Of a stretch of DNA of 31,529 nucleotides, positions 1 to 8,645 are shown one piece after another; within the stretch, counting starts at the first letter, position 1; each line of letters opens with the position of its first letter. A program made the position numbers and the translations under genes. The notes under the pieces were generated by a model, which searched no databases, was not told where the DNA came from, and saw only the letters and a program-made list of their open reading frames with translations. Location: positions 1 to 31,529 of the forward strand of contig DATFMH010000053.1 in assembly GCA_035267045.1 (NCBI GenBank), given 5' to 3'. Source of the DNA: DATFMH01 sp035267045 (GTDB lineage Bacteria; Bacteroidota; Rhodothermia; Balneolales; DATFMH01).

Positions 1-216
1 AATTTTTCTCAATATTTCAAAGCCGGATATGCCGGGTAACATCACATCCAAAACTACCAGGTCGGGATGCAGGTTACGTGCGGCTTCCCACCCCTCTTTG
101 CCATTGTCGCGGTGTTCCACACGATATTTATTCTGATCCAATTTAAACGTAATTAATTTAGCAATACCGGGATTGTCTTCAACTAACAGAATCAGTGGTA
201 CTTTGTTATCTGACAT
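1..216 (-). CDS. Response regulator receiver domain, partial (runs off the left edge)
   Basis: The minus-strand frame opens with ATG at 216-214 and stays open to base 1, giving 72 residues of a CheY-like receiver. The first strand ends in the acidic pocket (LLVEDN), and the phospho-acceptor aspartate follows in VVLDVMLPG, the usual receiver spacing. Such domains take phosphate from a histidine kinase and pass the signal to an output domain or partner. The output part, if there is one, lies outside the window, so it cannot be told whether this is an OmpR-type transcription factor or a stand-alone receiver. It is divergent from the hybrid kinase that starts at 530, which makes a functional pair possible but unproven. 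Confidence 0.85.
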   Translation of the reverse strand, partial: MSDNKVPLILLVEDNPGIAKLITFKLDQNKYRVEHRDNGKEGWEAARNLHPDLVVLDVMLPGISGFEILRKI

Positions 217-529
217 AATACAAGCTGCTTATAGATAATATATTTATTTCTATAAAGGAATTTGAAAGTTTTATTTTTTTGTACTTCAATTCCGTTTTAA
301 TATCTATCAATAGTTTTTAATATAATAACATGTTAATCGGTATATAATATAGTAATGCTCATTTAATTCAAATAATAGTATTTTTTGTCGGTAATTTTCC
401 TGGATATATGTTTATAAACAATATTATAAACGTATGTATTTATTATAATTCTGCTTATGATCATATCATGATAGGGTGAATCTCGTCAGGAAATACTTTG
501 CACCTTAAATCCCATTTGGGTAAACATTT
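217..529. other. Divergent intergenic region between response regulator and hybrid kinase
   Basis: This is about 310 bp of very AT-rich sequence between two divergently transcribed signalling genes, so it must hold both promoters. I see short palindromic words (a TGATCA/TCATGA run near 459-472 and CCCATTTGGG near 511-520) but no convincing consensus promoter and no coding frame with family-like composition. Confidence 0.5.
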
Positions 530-3500
530 ATGATGGATGCTGACGATCGAAATGGCAACATTTCAACTCATTTAGAGTCGTTGCTTAAAAAAATGAATTC
601 TAAAAATTTTAACTTGGGCAAGTTTGCTTTACATAAAGCCGGAGAATATATCTCGTTGGGTATGTTGTCTCCTTTTTTATCTTCCGGTAAGAAGATGGAA
701 ATAAAAAATTTTATTTCTGTTTCTGACAGCATTCGTGCTTTCAAACGTATTAGCGGACTGGTCAGGCGTATCTTTGAAGCGGACATAGCAGGTATTTATC
801 TATCACCGATTGATGATTTGATTGTTAAGGATTCCATTAAAACACGGGACAAGAAATCGAAGGTTAAAGCAGATATTTTGGAGTTATGCCGGGCAGTAAA
901 TACCGATGATGATTCACTTTTTCTTTCGGATATTGAAAATACGGATAACATAACGCTGCCGGAATCAATTGCTGGTAGCCGGTCGTCATTAAAGTCTTTT
1001 GCAAAGATTCCTTTACATACCAGAGATGATCAAAAGATCGGTGCATTGTGTGTTGGTCATAAGAATCCGTATACCTGGGATAAGGATGACATAAAAAATT
1101 TAACGGATTTATCGGATATGGTCATGACTGAGTTGCATTGTATCTCAAAATTGGCTGAACTGGAAAATCTTAAAAATTTGGTTCAGAAAATAGCAGGGTT
1201 AACCAGATTAGGAGGCTGGGAATATAATCCGGAGAAGAATACTGTAAATCTGACAATAAAATCAGTTGATATTCTCGGGATTAAAGACCAAAAGAATTAT
1301 GCGCCTGGTGAAATACTGGAACTTTTATCGGAACGTGACAGATTCAAGTTGATTAGGGCATTCAGGAAGCTCAATGTAGATGGAGAACGATTTGATGTAG
1401 TACTGCACATCGTCACACCGGGTCAAAAATCAGTTTGGCTGATGGTTTTGGGTACATGTGAAATAAAAAAAGGAGAGATTGTCAGGATTAGGGGGGCTGT
1501 TCAGGATATCACATTGAGAATGAGATCGGAAAACCAGGTTGCTCATTATGTTTCCGGATTACGTACGCTGAATGAAATTTTTTCTGCAGCCGACCTCAGT
1601 TTAGATGAACAACTTCATAAAGCATTGAAGCATGTTGTTTCGTTCCTGGATCTGTCACTTGGTATCATAAGCCGTATTGATGGTAATAAATATCATGTTG
1701 AACATGCGGTAAGCAGGGACCCGCGTTTTAATGTAAAGCAAGATGATATTTTCAGATTAGGTGAAACCTACTGTGACTTGACCTATGAAGAAAACAAGCT
1801 CATAGCTATTCCCGATGTTGAGAGTTCCATTTATGCCCGGCATCCCTGTTATAAGAAATTTCATCTGAATAGTTATATCGGTATTCCGATAATCGTTGAT
1901 GAAGAGATCTATGGTACTTTAAATTTCTCATCCGGTGAAAAACGCGAAGATCCATTTTCCGATCATGAAAAGGAATACGTACAATTACTTGGGAAGTGGG
2001 TTGGAGCACTTATAGAACGGCGTAATACGAAATCTAACCTGGATAAAACCCTCAACGAATTATCCGATTACAAACGAGCCCTGGATGAATCTGCAAAAGT
2101 GGAGATAACCGATCGGGATGGCCATTTTATTTATGCAAATGATAAGTTTTGCGAAATATCAGGCTATTCAAGAGATGAATTAATTGGTAATGGGTATGAA
2201 TTGATCAATTCCGGTTATCATCCCGATTCCTTTTTTAAGGAGATGTGGCATACGATAAGTAAGGGTAAGGTATGGAAGGGGGAAATTCGTAATAAATCAC
2301 AAAATGGAAAATATTACTGGGTTGATACCACCATTATTCCATTTTTGGATCAAGATCATAAGCCCTATCAATATATAGCCGTGAACAGGGATATCACTTT
2401 CAAGAAAAAGGCCCAGAATGCACTTAAGGAAAGTGAACAGCGGTTCAGAAGTGTTTTTGAAAACGCCGCAGTTGGTATAGCACTTGTCAATAAAAATGGG
2501 ACCATCATACGTTGTAATCCTGCGCTTGAATATATGCTCGGTTACGATGCAATGGAATTGAAAAAACATAAAATTGCAGAGGTAACGTACCCGCCTGATC
2601 TGAATAAAGATCTTAAGTTATATTTTGAATTGATGGAAGGGGAACGGGAAATGTACCAGATTGAAAAGCGATATGTAAAGAAAAACGGTGATTTGATATG
2701 GGGAAGGCTCAGTGTTTCTGTTATCAGGGATGAAGATGGTTCGGACCCATATGCCATTGGCCTGGTTGAAGATATTACCTCGCAGAAAAAAACGGAAATG
2801 GCTCTTCGTGATAGCGAAAAGCAATACCGGGATCTATTCGAAAATGCTGTTGAGGGGATCTATCAAAGCGCTAAAGACGGGCGTCTTCTGGCGGCAAATC
2901 CATCTATGGCCCAAATTCTGGGCTATGCATCTCCGGATGAACTTCTCAACACTGTTCAAAACCTGGGAAGGGAAGTTTATGTTGATGTAAGTGACAGAAA
3001 ACGCCTGTTATCAATCCTTGAAAAAGAAAAAGAAGTAAAGAATTTTCAGACTCAATTATTCAGAAAAGATAAAACAAAAATATGGATCTCAATCAGTGTC
3101 CGCTACTTAAAAAATAGCGTTGGTGAGGAAATCATGGAAGGAACCTTACAGGATATCACCCGTAAGAAATTGGCTGAGATACGACTAAAAGAAGCCAAAG
3201 AAATGGCAGAGGACGCTAACAGGGCCAAATCGGAATTTTTGGCAAATGTGAGTCACGAAATTCGTACTCCGATGAATGCCGTATTAGGTTTTACGGATAT
3301 CCTTACTGAGATGGAAAAAGATCCACAAAAGCAGCAATATCTTGAAGCTATTAATTCGAGTGGCAAGAATTTATTAAACCTGATTAACGATATTCTTGAC
3401 CTGTCAAAAATTGAAGCCGGACATCTGAAGCTGGAATATAATGTGGTTAACTTCAATCGGCTGTTGAAAGAGATCACAAATATTTTTTCTCTTAAGATGG

Positions 3501-4702
3501 AATCCAAAGGATTAGGTTTTAAATTTGATGTGGACCCTGTCGTTCCCCATGGATTACTGCTTGATGAAATCAGGGTTCGCCAGGTTTTAATCAATCTTAT
3601 TGGAAACGCTATAAAATTTACGGATGAGGGACAAATTTCAATCAAAGTTGAATGTGAGACAAAAGACGAAGAGGTTGGTAATGCATCGATTCTCGTAAAA
3701 GTTACAGATACGGGAATAGGTATTCCTAAAGATCAACAGGAACAAATATTTAAGTCATTTCATCAACAAAGCGGGCAAAGCAACCGCAAGTATGGCGGAA
3801 CGGGTTTGGGTTTAACCATCTCACGCCGTTTGATTGAAAAGATGGGCGGCAAGCTGGGTTTGGAAAGTGAAGTTGGAAAAGGTAGTACATTCATCATTCA
3901 TTTACCGGATCTGACGATTGCTGCTATGGCAGATGAACTGGATAAAGAGAATTATGAATCGGTAAATATCACATTTAATAAGGCGGATGTCTTAATTGTG
4001 GATGACGTAATGTTAAATAATGCCTTAATTAGTGAGTATTTAAAAACTACAGGTTTACACACCATCGAGGCTGAAAACGGACAGGAAGCCGTGGACCTGG
4101 TCCGTAAATATCGACCGGCTGTTGTATTAATGGACTTGAAAATGCCGGTTATGGGTGGTGAGGAAGCAACGCGGATACTAAAATCAGATCCATCCACCTC
4201 TAAAATTCCTATTATAGCACTAACAGCATCGGTCATACAATCAAAAAATACGATAATTAACAAAGGTATTTTTGACGGTTTTCTTGAGAAACCTATTAAG
4301 AAAACGGAATTGGTTGAAGAACTCACGAAATACCTTTCATATGAAAAGGTATCGGACAGTTTATCCGAAATACAGAAAAAAGGAACAAGAGATAAATCCG
4401 AAGAGATAAATATTCCGGAAGCGATGATTCAGGATAAAGATGCATTAATCGCTCTTTTGGAAGATGAGATCATGCAAGAATGGGAACAACTGAATGAGAG
4501 TCTGGTCATCAGCAATGTACAGACATTCGCGGACAGGTTGTCTGATATAAATACTAAATATAAAACCAACTTATTTACCGGTTATGTGAACCAGTTAAAA
4601 AACTCGGCTGATAACTTTGACATCGAAAATTTGTCGAAATATCTAAAGGAATATCCTGATAAGGTTCACGAAGTTAAGAATTTGTTGTTGGATGATCATT
4701 AA
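530..4702 (+). CDS. Multi-sensor hybrid histidine kinase (GAF/PAS x several, HisKA, HATPase, REC)
   Basis: This 1390-residue kinase has no obvious membrane segment, so it is probably cytoplasmic. Domains in order: a GAF-like module (about 55-210), a PAS fold with PAC tail (about 222-335), a second GAF (about 342-497), three PAS/PAC modules (about 520-635, 636-760 and 762-890), HisKA with the phospho-histidine H909 in SHEIRTP, an HATPase_c domain with its N box (about 1009-1030) and G boxes (GTGIGIP, GTGLGL), and a receiver (about 1152-1270) with acceptor D1202 in LMDLKMPV. The last 100 residues are helical and lack the HxxKG signature of an HPt domain. The signal sensed cannot be read from the sequence; PAS and GAF modules could bind heme, flavin or small ligands. 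The start is ATG 530 or ATG 533; neither has a strong ribosome binding site. The next gene follows after 48 bp and is probably co-transcribed. Confidence 0.93.
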   Translation: MMDADDRNGNISTHLESLLKKMNSKNFNLGKFALHKAGEYISLGMLSPFLSSGKKMEIKNFISVSDSIRAFKRISGLVRRIFEADIAGIYLSPIDDLIVKDSIKTRDKKSKVKADILELCRAVNTDDDSLFLSDIENTDNITLPESIAGSRSSLKSFAKIPLHTRDDQKIGALCVGHKNPYTWDKDDIKNLTDLSDMVMTELHCISKLAELENLKNLVQKIAGLTRLGGWEYNPEKNTVNLTIKSVDILGIKDQKNYAPGEILELLSERDRFKLIRAFRKLNVDGERFDVVLHIVTPGQKSVWLMVLGTCEIKKGEIVRIRGAVQDITLRMRSENQVAHYVSGLRTLNEIFSAADLSLDEQLHKALKHVVSFLDLSLGIISRIDGNKYHVEHAVSRDPRFNVKQDDIFRLGETYCDLTYEENKLIAIPDVESSIYARHPCYKKFHLNSYIGIPIIVDEEIYGTLNFSSGEKREDPFSDHEKEYVQLLGKWVGALIERRNTKSNLDKTLNELSDYKRALDESAKVEITDRDGHFIYANDKFCEISGYSRDELIGNGYELINSGYHPDSFFKEMWHTISKGKVWKGEIRNKSQNGKYYWVDTTIIPFLDQDHKPYQYIAVNRDITFKKKAQNALKESEQRFRSVFENAAVGIALVNKNGTIIRCNPALEYMLGYDAMELKKHKIAEVTYPPDLNKDLKLYFELMEGEREMYQIEKRYVKKNGDLIWGRLSVSVIRDEDGSDPYAIGLVEDITSQKKTEMALRDSEKQYRDLFENAVEGIYQSAKDGRLLAANPSMAQILGYASPDELLNTVQNLGREVYVDVSDRKRLLSILEKEKEVKNFQTQLFRKDKTKIWISISVRYLKNSVGEEIMEGTLQDITRKKLAEIRLKEAKEMAEDANRAKSEFLANVSHEIRTPMNAVLGFTDILTEMEKDPQKQQYLEAINSSGKNLLNLINDILDLSKIEAGHLKLEYNVVNFNRLLKEITNIFSLKMESKGLGFKFDVDPVVPHGLLLDEIRVRQVLINLIGNAIKFTDEGQISIKVECETKDEEVGNASILVKVTDTGIGIPKDQQEQIFKSFHQQSGQSNRKYGGTGLGLTISRRLIEKMGGKLGLESEVGKGSTFIIHLPDLTIAAMADELDKENYESVNITFNKADVLIVDDVMLNNALISEYLKTTGLHTIEAENGQEAVDLVRKYRPAVVLMDLKMPVMGGEEATRILKSDPSTSKIPIIALTASVIQSKNTIINKGIFDGFLEKPIKKTELVEELTKYLSYEKVSDSLSEIQKKGTRDKSEEINIPEAMIQDKDALIALLEDEIMQEWEQLNESLVISNVQTFADRLSDINTKYKTNLFTGYVNQLKNSADNFDIENLSKYLKEYPDKVHEVKNLLLDDH

Positions 4703-4750
4703 AATCATACCTTCAACAGGTCCTCTTGAACAAGATATAAGGTAAAGGGA

Positions 4751-5872
4751 ATGCTTAAAAAGATGGATAAACCACTCATATTGATTGTAGATGATGTATC
4801 CAGGAATATACAGGTTCTGGGATCAACGTTACGAAAAGAAGATTATGAAATTGCCGTCGCACAGGATGGTAAGCAGGCTCTGAAAACGGTTGAAAACATA
4901 TTGCCGGATCTAATCTTGCTGGATGTAATGATGCCGGTTATGGATGGTTATGAAGTTTGTAAACGCCTGAAAGAAGATCCCCTCACGAAAGATATTCCCA
5001 TAATTTTGCTGACCGGAAAAACGGAAACAGGGGATATCGTTAAAGGATTTGAAGTTGGTGCTTCCGATTACATCACCAAACCCTATAAAGCTGCCGAGTT
5101 AATGGCGCGGGTTAAAACTCATCTTGAGTTAAAGAAATCGAAAGATCAGCTTGAAAAAAAGAATGAGGAATTAACCCGGTTAAATGATCATAAGAATACA
5201 TTCCTTTCACTGATCTCTCATGATTTAAGAAATCCGATGATGGCTTTTCTTAACCTGGCTGAAATCATGAAAGAGGATTATGATGATTTGGATCAGGCGC
5301 AAATAAAAGAGTTTATAAGTCTTTTATACGAAGCTGCGGATGAAATGCAGCAATTACTGAATAATCTGCTTGAATGGGCCCGCCTGGAAATGGGTAAAAT
5401 CGAACCGAAACCCGAGAATATTGATCTGACGGAAATTGTACAAAACAGTGTTAATTTGTCAAAAACGAATGCACTTGAAAAGTCAATAGAGATCAATACC
5501 CGTCTGGACGATCAGATACCTGCTTATGCCGATAGTAATATGATTCAATCCGTGATCAGAAATATACTTTCCAACAGTATTAAATATACCAACGAAGGCG
5601 GGCAGATCGACATCGAAGCAACTTCAAATGGCAGTTTTGCAGAATTGACAGTATGTGATAATGGAGTGGGAATCCCGGAAAGTAAACTTGAACAACTGTT
5701 TTCTGTAAAAAATATCGAATCCACTAAGGGGACGAAAAATGAGAAAGGTACCGGCCTCGGACTTGTATTATGTAAACAAATGATTGTGCAAAATGATGGT
5801 GACATCAATATAGATAGTATGGAAAACAAAGGAACAACGGTTAGAATATTACTGCCTGTCTCTAAAGCCTAA
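4751..5872 (+). CDS. Receiver-histidine kinase (REC-HisKA-HATPase)
   Basis: This 373-residue protein starts with a receiver (about 1-125, acceptor D58 in LLDVMMPVMDG), then has a charged coiled linker, HisKA (H157 in LISHDLRNP) and HATPase_c (NSIKY, DNGVGIP and GTGLGL boxes). The order is the reverse of a classic hybrid kinase: the receiver is N-terminal and probably gates the attached kinase. A GTAAAGGGA stretch just before the ATG serves as ribosome binding site. Lying 48 bp after a hybrid kinase that ends in its own receiver, it may be the next step of a phosphorelay, with phosphate or regulation passing from the large kinase to D58. No DNA-binding output is seen in either protein, so the final target is outside this pair; the truncated regulator at the left edge is a candidate. 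Confidence 0.92.
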   Translation: MLKKMDKPLILIVDDVSRNIQVLGSTLRKEDYEIAVAQDGKQALKTVENILPDLILLDVMMPVMDGYEVCKRLKEDPLTKDIPIILLTGKTETGDIVKGFEVGASDYITKPYKAAELMARVKTHLELKKSKDQLEKKNEELTRLNDHKNTFLSLISHDLRNPMMAFLNLAEIMKEDYDDLDQAQIKEFISLLYEAADEMQQLLNNLLEWARLEMGKIEPKPENIDLTEIVQNSVNLSKTNALEKSIEINTRLDDQIPAYADSNMIQSVIRNILSNSIKYTNEGGQIDIEATSNGSFAELTVCDNGVGIPESKLEQLFSVKNIESTKGTKNEKGTGLGLVLCKQMIVQNDGDINIDSMENKGTTVRILLPVSKA

Positions 5873-5902
5873 TAGACTCATATCAATTTTTAGCCACCTA
5901 TT

Positions 5903-6204
5903 TAACGTGAGGTTTGATAAGATTCGCAGCGTTGTAATAATTACATTGAGAATACGACCTGTGAAAATATAACATATCTTGACGACGGACGAGTGACCAT
6001 CGACGACACAGAGCTGTTTTGATGCATAAAGCATGATTCAGATACCGAACTCACGTTGATTATACGGTTTTTCAGAATAAATAATGGTTACTTAATATCA
6101 GAGCATTTTTTCTGTCGTCTGTGGTCGATGGTCATAGAATGATATAATTTAACAGCTACTTTTATTAAGTAGATAGCTTATAAGCTTAAACGAACCTCAC
6201 GTTA
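5903..6204. repeat. About 300-bp noncoding element with 12-bp terminal inverted repeats (MITE-like)
   Basis: The left end reads TAACGTGAGGTT (5903-5914) and the right end AACCTCACGTTA (6193-6204), a perfect 12-bp inverted pair. A near copy of the right end (CGAACTCACGTT, 6046-6057) sits inside in direct orientation. A second inverted pair lies within: TGACCATCGAC at 5994-6004 and GTCGATGGTCA at 6124-6134. No coding frame resembles a transposase. The nested inverted repeats and absence of a gene fit a small non-autonomous mobile element or an interspersed intergenic repeat. No clear target-site duplication is seen. The overlapping short reading frames look like chance translations of the repeat. 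Confidence 0.5.
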
Positions 6205-6273
6205 TTTATATAGAACATGACGGGTTATAAACGGATTAAAGAAAGCGGATGACTGAATAATAACAATCCATTG

Positions 6274-6296
6274 TTTCATTGCGAGGCTCGGTCATG
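6274..6296. repeat. Fragment of an interspersed ATTGCGAGG-type repeat
   Basis: The string TTTCATTGCGAGGCTCGG matches the start of a longer repeat seen at 31005-31059 (GTCATCGCGAGG and onward). Short repeats with a CATTGCGAGG core are scattered in many bacterial genomes. Here only the first part is present, so it looks like a remnant. Confidence 0.4.
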
Positions 6297-6444
6297 TAAT
6301 GCACAGTTGGAAACTTTGCATCCATTTACAATACCCCCTGATATAAGATTATTTTCACTTGACAATAGCCAATGTGACTCATTCCTTTGTCGACTTCTAA
6401 TTATCAACTACTTTTCCCGTTTCTGTAACAAAAAGGCCACATAT

Positions 6445-6464
6445 CACTCTATTAATGTAGAGTG
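6445..6464. promoter_or_regulatory. Palindrome upstream of parA (candidate operator or centromere half)
   Basis: A perfect 7-bp inverted repeat, CACTCTA and TAGAGTG, is separated by six bases and lies about 105 bp before the ParA start. ParA systems partnered by ribbon-helix-helix proteins usually carry their operator or centromere just upstream of parA, and this is the best palindrome there. I do not see the tandem direct repeats typical of plasmid centromeres, so the role is uncertain. Confidence 0.3.
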
Positions 6465-6569
6465 TTAAATAAAAGATGAGCACTTCATAAATGATTTCCT
6501 GGTAAGTGTCAGCATTTAGTATCTCTTTTAGTTTCATTGTTACAAATAAAAAATAGATTAATAAGTCGT

Positions 6570-7319
6570 ATGAGAAAAATAGCTTTTGCAAATCAGAAAG
6601 GTGGTGTCGGAAAAACGACTTCGGTGATAAATGTAGGCGCCGCCTTATCCCGGCTGGGGAAAAAAGTGTTGATGATCGACCTGGATCCGCAGGCCAACCT
6701 GACCTATTCTCTTCGAAGTCATTCCCAGCGCCTGGATAAATCGGTATATAATTTATTAAAGGGCGATATACCTGTGGATGAAGTAATAATAAATCATGAT
6801 GGATTTGATATTTTGCCTTCCTCCATAGAGCTTTCCGGAGCAGACCTGGAATTGGCCAATGAGCCGGCACGGGAAAATTTACTTAAACGGATTATCAGTA
6901 AAATTGACGGTTATGATTATGTACTGATTGATTGTCCCCCTAATCTCGGTTTGTTAACATTGAACGCTTTTACAGCTGTAGATGAAATCTATATTGTTCT
7001 TCAGACGGAGTACCTGGCATTACATGGCCTTGCCAAATTAATGGACGTTATCAATGTCGTTAAAGATCGTTTAAATGAAAATATCCAGATTTCAGGTATA
7101 ATCTGCACGCTTTATGACAAACGGAAAACATTGAACCGGGAAGTGCTAAGCCATATTAAAGATTATTTTGATACAAAAGTTTTTACCACGGTCGTAAGAG
7201 ATAATGTAGCCCTTGCGGAAGCTCCGAGCTATCATAAAACGATTTTCGAATATGATGAGAGTTGCTATGGCGCTCTTGATTACATGGAATTATCCAAAGA
7301 GATAAGAAACGGGTACTAA
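6570..7319 (+). CDS. parA: ParA/Soj-family partition ATPase
   Basis: This 249-residue ATPase has the deviant Walker A motif at the very N-terminus (KGGVGKTT, residues 10-17), the A' segment IDLDPQ and the Walker B-like IDCPP. ParA proteins dimerise with ATP on nonspecific DNA and are released by a ParB-like partner, moving plasmids, chromosomes or protein complexes. I chose ATG 6570 because it places the beta-strand and P-loop exactly as in the family; an upstream TTG at 6537 adds residues with no homology pattern. The short form lacks the N-terminal helix-turn-helix of P1-type ParA. The stop is three bases from the next gene, so the two form an operon. The partner is a ribbon-helix-helix-like protein rather than ParB. 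Confidence 0.9.
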   Translation: MRKIAFANQKGGVGKTTSVINVGAALSRLGKKVLMIDLDPQANLTYSLRSHSQRLDKSVYNLLKGDIPVDEVIINHDGFDILPSSIELSGADLELANEPARENLLKRIISKIDGYDYVLIDCPPNLGLLTLNAFTAVDEIYIVLQTEYLALHGLAKLMDVINVVKDRLNENIQISGIICTLYDKRKTLNREVLSHIKDYFDTKVFTTVVRDNVALAEAPSYHKTIFEYDESCYGALDYMELSKEIRNGY

Positions 7320-7322
7320 GGT

Positions 7323-7613
7323 ATGCCAGATAGAAAAGGTTTTAGATATGATCCACTGCAACTCGAAGCAACGCCTGCTGAGTCTTTACGATTTATAGGC
7401 GGTGGCCATGATAAACATGTCAGACATGTTACTGATAATTCTTCTATTTCAGCCAATGAAACCGATGAAAAGAAAGAAAAGAAGATCGTAAGTTATTATA
7501 TCGAGCTTGATCTGGTACACCGGCTCAAACAATTGGCGGATATTACAAACCAGTGTTATTCCGGGATTGTAAGTAATGCTATAAGAGAATTTGTTGAGCA
7601 ATACGAGTACTAA
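7323..7613 (+). CDS. Small protein with ribbon-helix-helix-like C-terminus, ParA partner
   Basis: This is a 96-residue protein starting three bases after parA. The first half is polar and probably disordered. The C-terminal 45 residues read as one beta-strand followed by two helices (KIVSYYIELDL, then VHRLKQLADIT and SGIVSNAIREFVEQY), the layout of a CopG/Arc/ParG-type ribbon-helix-helix dimeric DNA-binding domain. By analogy with ParA-ParG systems it would bind a nearby centromere or operator, stimulate ParA through its flexible N-terminus, and repress the operon. I do not recognise a named family for the full protein. A short distance and shared strand make co-expression very likely. Confidence 0.75.
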   Translation: MPDRKGFRYDPLQLEATPAESLRFIGGGHDKHVRHVTDNSSISANETDEKKEKKIVSYYIELDLVHRLKQLADITNQCYSGIVSNAIREFVEQYEY

Positions 7614-7689
7614 AATCATCCCTCCTTCCCGGTTCCATTCATATAAAAGTTAAGATATTTACATTGAATTACCGTATATTTATATAGTA

Positions 7690-7712
7690 TATAGATGTAG
7701 GATACATCTATA
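7690..7712. promoter_or_regulatory. 10-bp perfect inverted repeat (candidate operator)
   Basis: Arms TATAGATGTA and TACATCTATA flank three bases (GGA). It lies 77 bp after the small ParA partner gene and about 180 bp before the thioredoxin lipoprotein gene. It lacks a U-tract, so a protein-binding site is more likely than a terminator. The AGATGTA half-sites faintly recall NsrR half-sites, but the spacing is about 4 bp too short. Confidence 0.35.
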
Positions 7713-7841
7713 ATATTGCAGGTAAATATTCGTGTCTATCCTATAATCTATTCTATTAAAAAAAACGGCTGTATCATGCTATTGACTTGTTATCAATATG
7801 TGAGGCAATGAATAGCCATGAACGCAATATGTAAGGATAAA

Positions 7842-7854
7842 AATGATTATCATT
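7842..7854. promoter_or_regulatory. Fur-box-like palindrome before the thioredoxin lipoprotein gene
   Basis: AATGATTATCATT is a 6-1-6 palindrome that matches the centre of the classical Fur box in 12 of 13 positions. It lies 35 bp before the ATG at 7889, a promoter-like place. AT-rich DNA yields such matches by chance fairly often, so this is only a candidate for iron-dependent control. Confidence 0.3.
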
Positions 7855-7888
7855 ACATATTAAATTAATAAGTTACTTTTATAATACG

Positions 7889-8512
7889 ATGCATTTATCA
7901 TTCAAATCATTGATCAAATTACCGGTTATAGTGGTAGTTTTGATGATCTCGTTCAGCGCATGTAATCATGAAAACCCCAAAAATACGGCGACCGATACGA
8001 ATAGTAAGGCAAATGAACAGACAGCAGTGACACCCGAAAGAACAGCTTCGGATAATACTCAAAGTACACAGGACACTTCCAAAGGTATAAAAGCTCCGGA
8101 CTTCACATTGACCAGGGTCAATGGACAAAAATTCCATCTGTCCGATCATTTCGGAAAAGTTATTGTGCTTAATGTTTGGGCTACATGGTGTCCTCCGTGC
8201 CGTCGTGAAATTCCTGATTTCGTTGAGCTCCAAAAAGAATTGGGAAGTAAAGGCCTTCTTATTGTTGGTGTTTCAGTAGACAAGAAAGGGGAATCGGTTG
8301 TTAAGCCATTTGCCAAAAAACATCATATGAATTATCCGGTAATGGTTGACAATGGAATTGTGAGCAAAGAATATGGCCCCTTCAAATACGTACCTACCAC
8401 ATTTGTCATAGGCAGGGATGGATATGTTAAAGGATATCAACCGGGTATGTTGACAAAAGATATTTTGAAGCCCGTTTTGGAAAAATTACTTAATAAGAAA
8501 GTGAATACCTGA
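7889..8512 (+). CDS. TlpA/ResA-like thioredoxin-fold lipoprotein
   Basis: This 207-residue protein has an N-terminal signal with a lipobox ending in C25 (SFSAC), a Ser/Thr/Asn-rich linker of about 40 residues, then a thioredoxin domain with the active site WCPPC (C101, C104) and the conserved cis-proline segment VPTTF. It should be a membrane-anchored periplasmic thiol reductant. Relatives keep cytochrome c CXXCH cysteines or copper-site cysteines reduced before cofactor insertion. Its place at the head of the nos island suggests reduction of the CuA cysteines of NosZ or haem attachment to the cytochrome; this is inference from context. A Fur-like palindrome lies upstream and a stem-loop follows the stop. 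A peroxiredoxin role is unlikely because the CPPC motif is that of a reductase. Confidence 0.88.
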   Translation: MHLSFKSLIKLPVIVVVLMISFSACNHENPKNTATDTNSKANEQTAVTPERTASDNTQSTQDTSKGIKAPDFTLTRVNGQKFHLSDHFGKVIVLNVWATWCPPCRREIPDFVELQKELGSKGLLIVGVSVDKKGESVVKPFAKKHHMNYPVMVDNGIVSKEYGPFKYVPTTFVIGRDGYVKGYQPGMLTKDILKPVLEKLLNKKVNT

Positions 8513-8514
8513 TA

Positions 8515-8578
8515 CTATAGGATATAAACCAAAAAATGATCCTTCAATAAAATTTAGGGAAGGATTATATCCTTATAG
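8515..8578 (+). terminator. Long imperfect stem-loop after the thioredoxin lipoprotein gene
   Basis: The left arm CTATAGGATATAA (8515-8527) pairs with TTATATCCTTATAG (8565-8578) with one bulge, and an inner pair ATCCTTC and GAAGGAT lies within the loop. It starts two bases after the stop codon. There is no strong U-tract, so it may end or stabilise the transcript rather than be a standard intrinsic terminator. Confidence 0.45.
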
Positions 8579-8645
8579 ATAGCCGGCTTACATATTCATA
8601 AAAAAAATCATATAAAGGGTTTACAAGCAGTATTTATTTATGTAC

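Noticed and set aside
5849..6034. 61-codon minus-strand frame over the end of the receiver-kinase gene
   Set aside because: It translates the inverted repeat (VVDGHSSV-type text), which is typical of chance frames in such repeats.
6271..6468. 65-codon plus-strand frame before parA
   Set aside because: It starts in the ATTGCGAGG repeat fragment, has no ribosome binding site and no family-like pattern.
7782..7796. FNR-like dyad TTGAC-N5-ATCAA before the thioredoxin lipoprotein gene
   Set aside because: The consensus needs TTGAT-N4-ATCAA; this copy has one base too many in the spacer and a changed half-site, so it does not support an FNR call.
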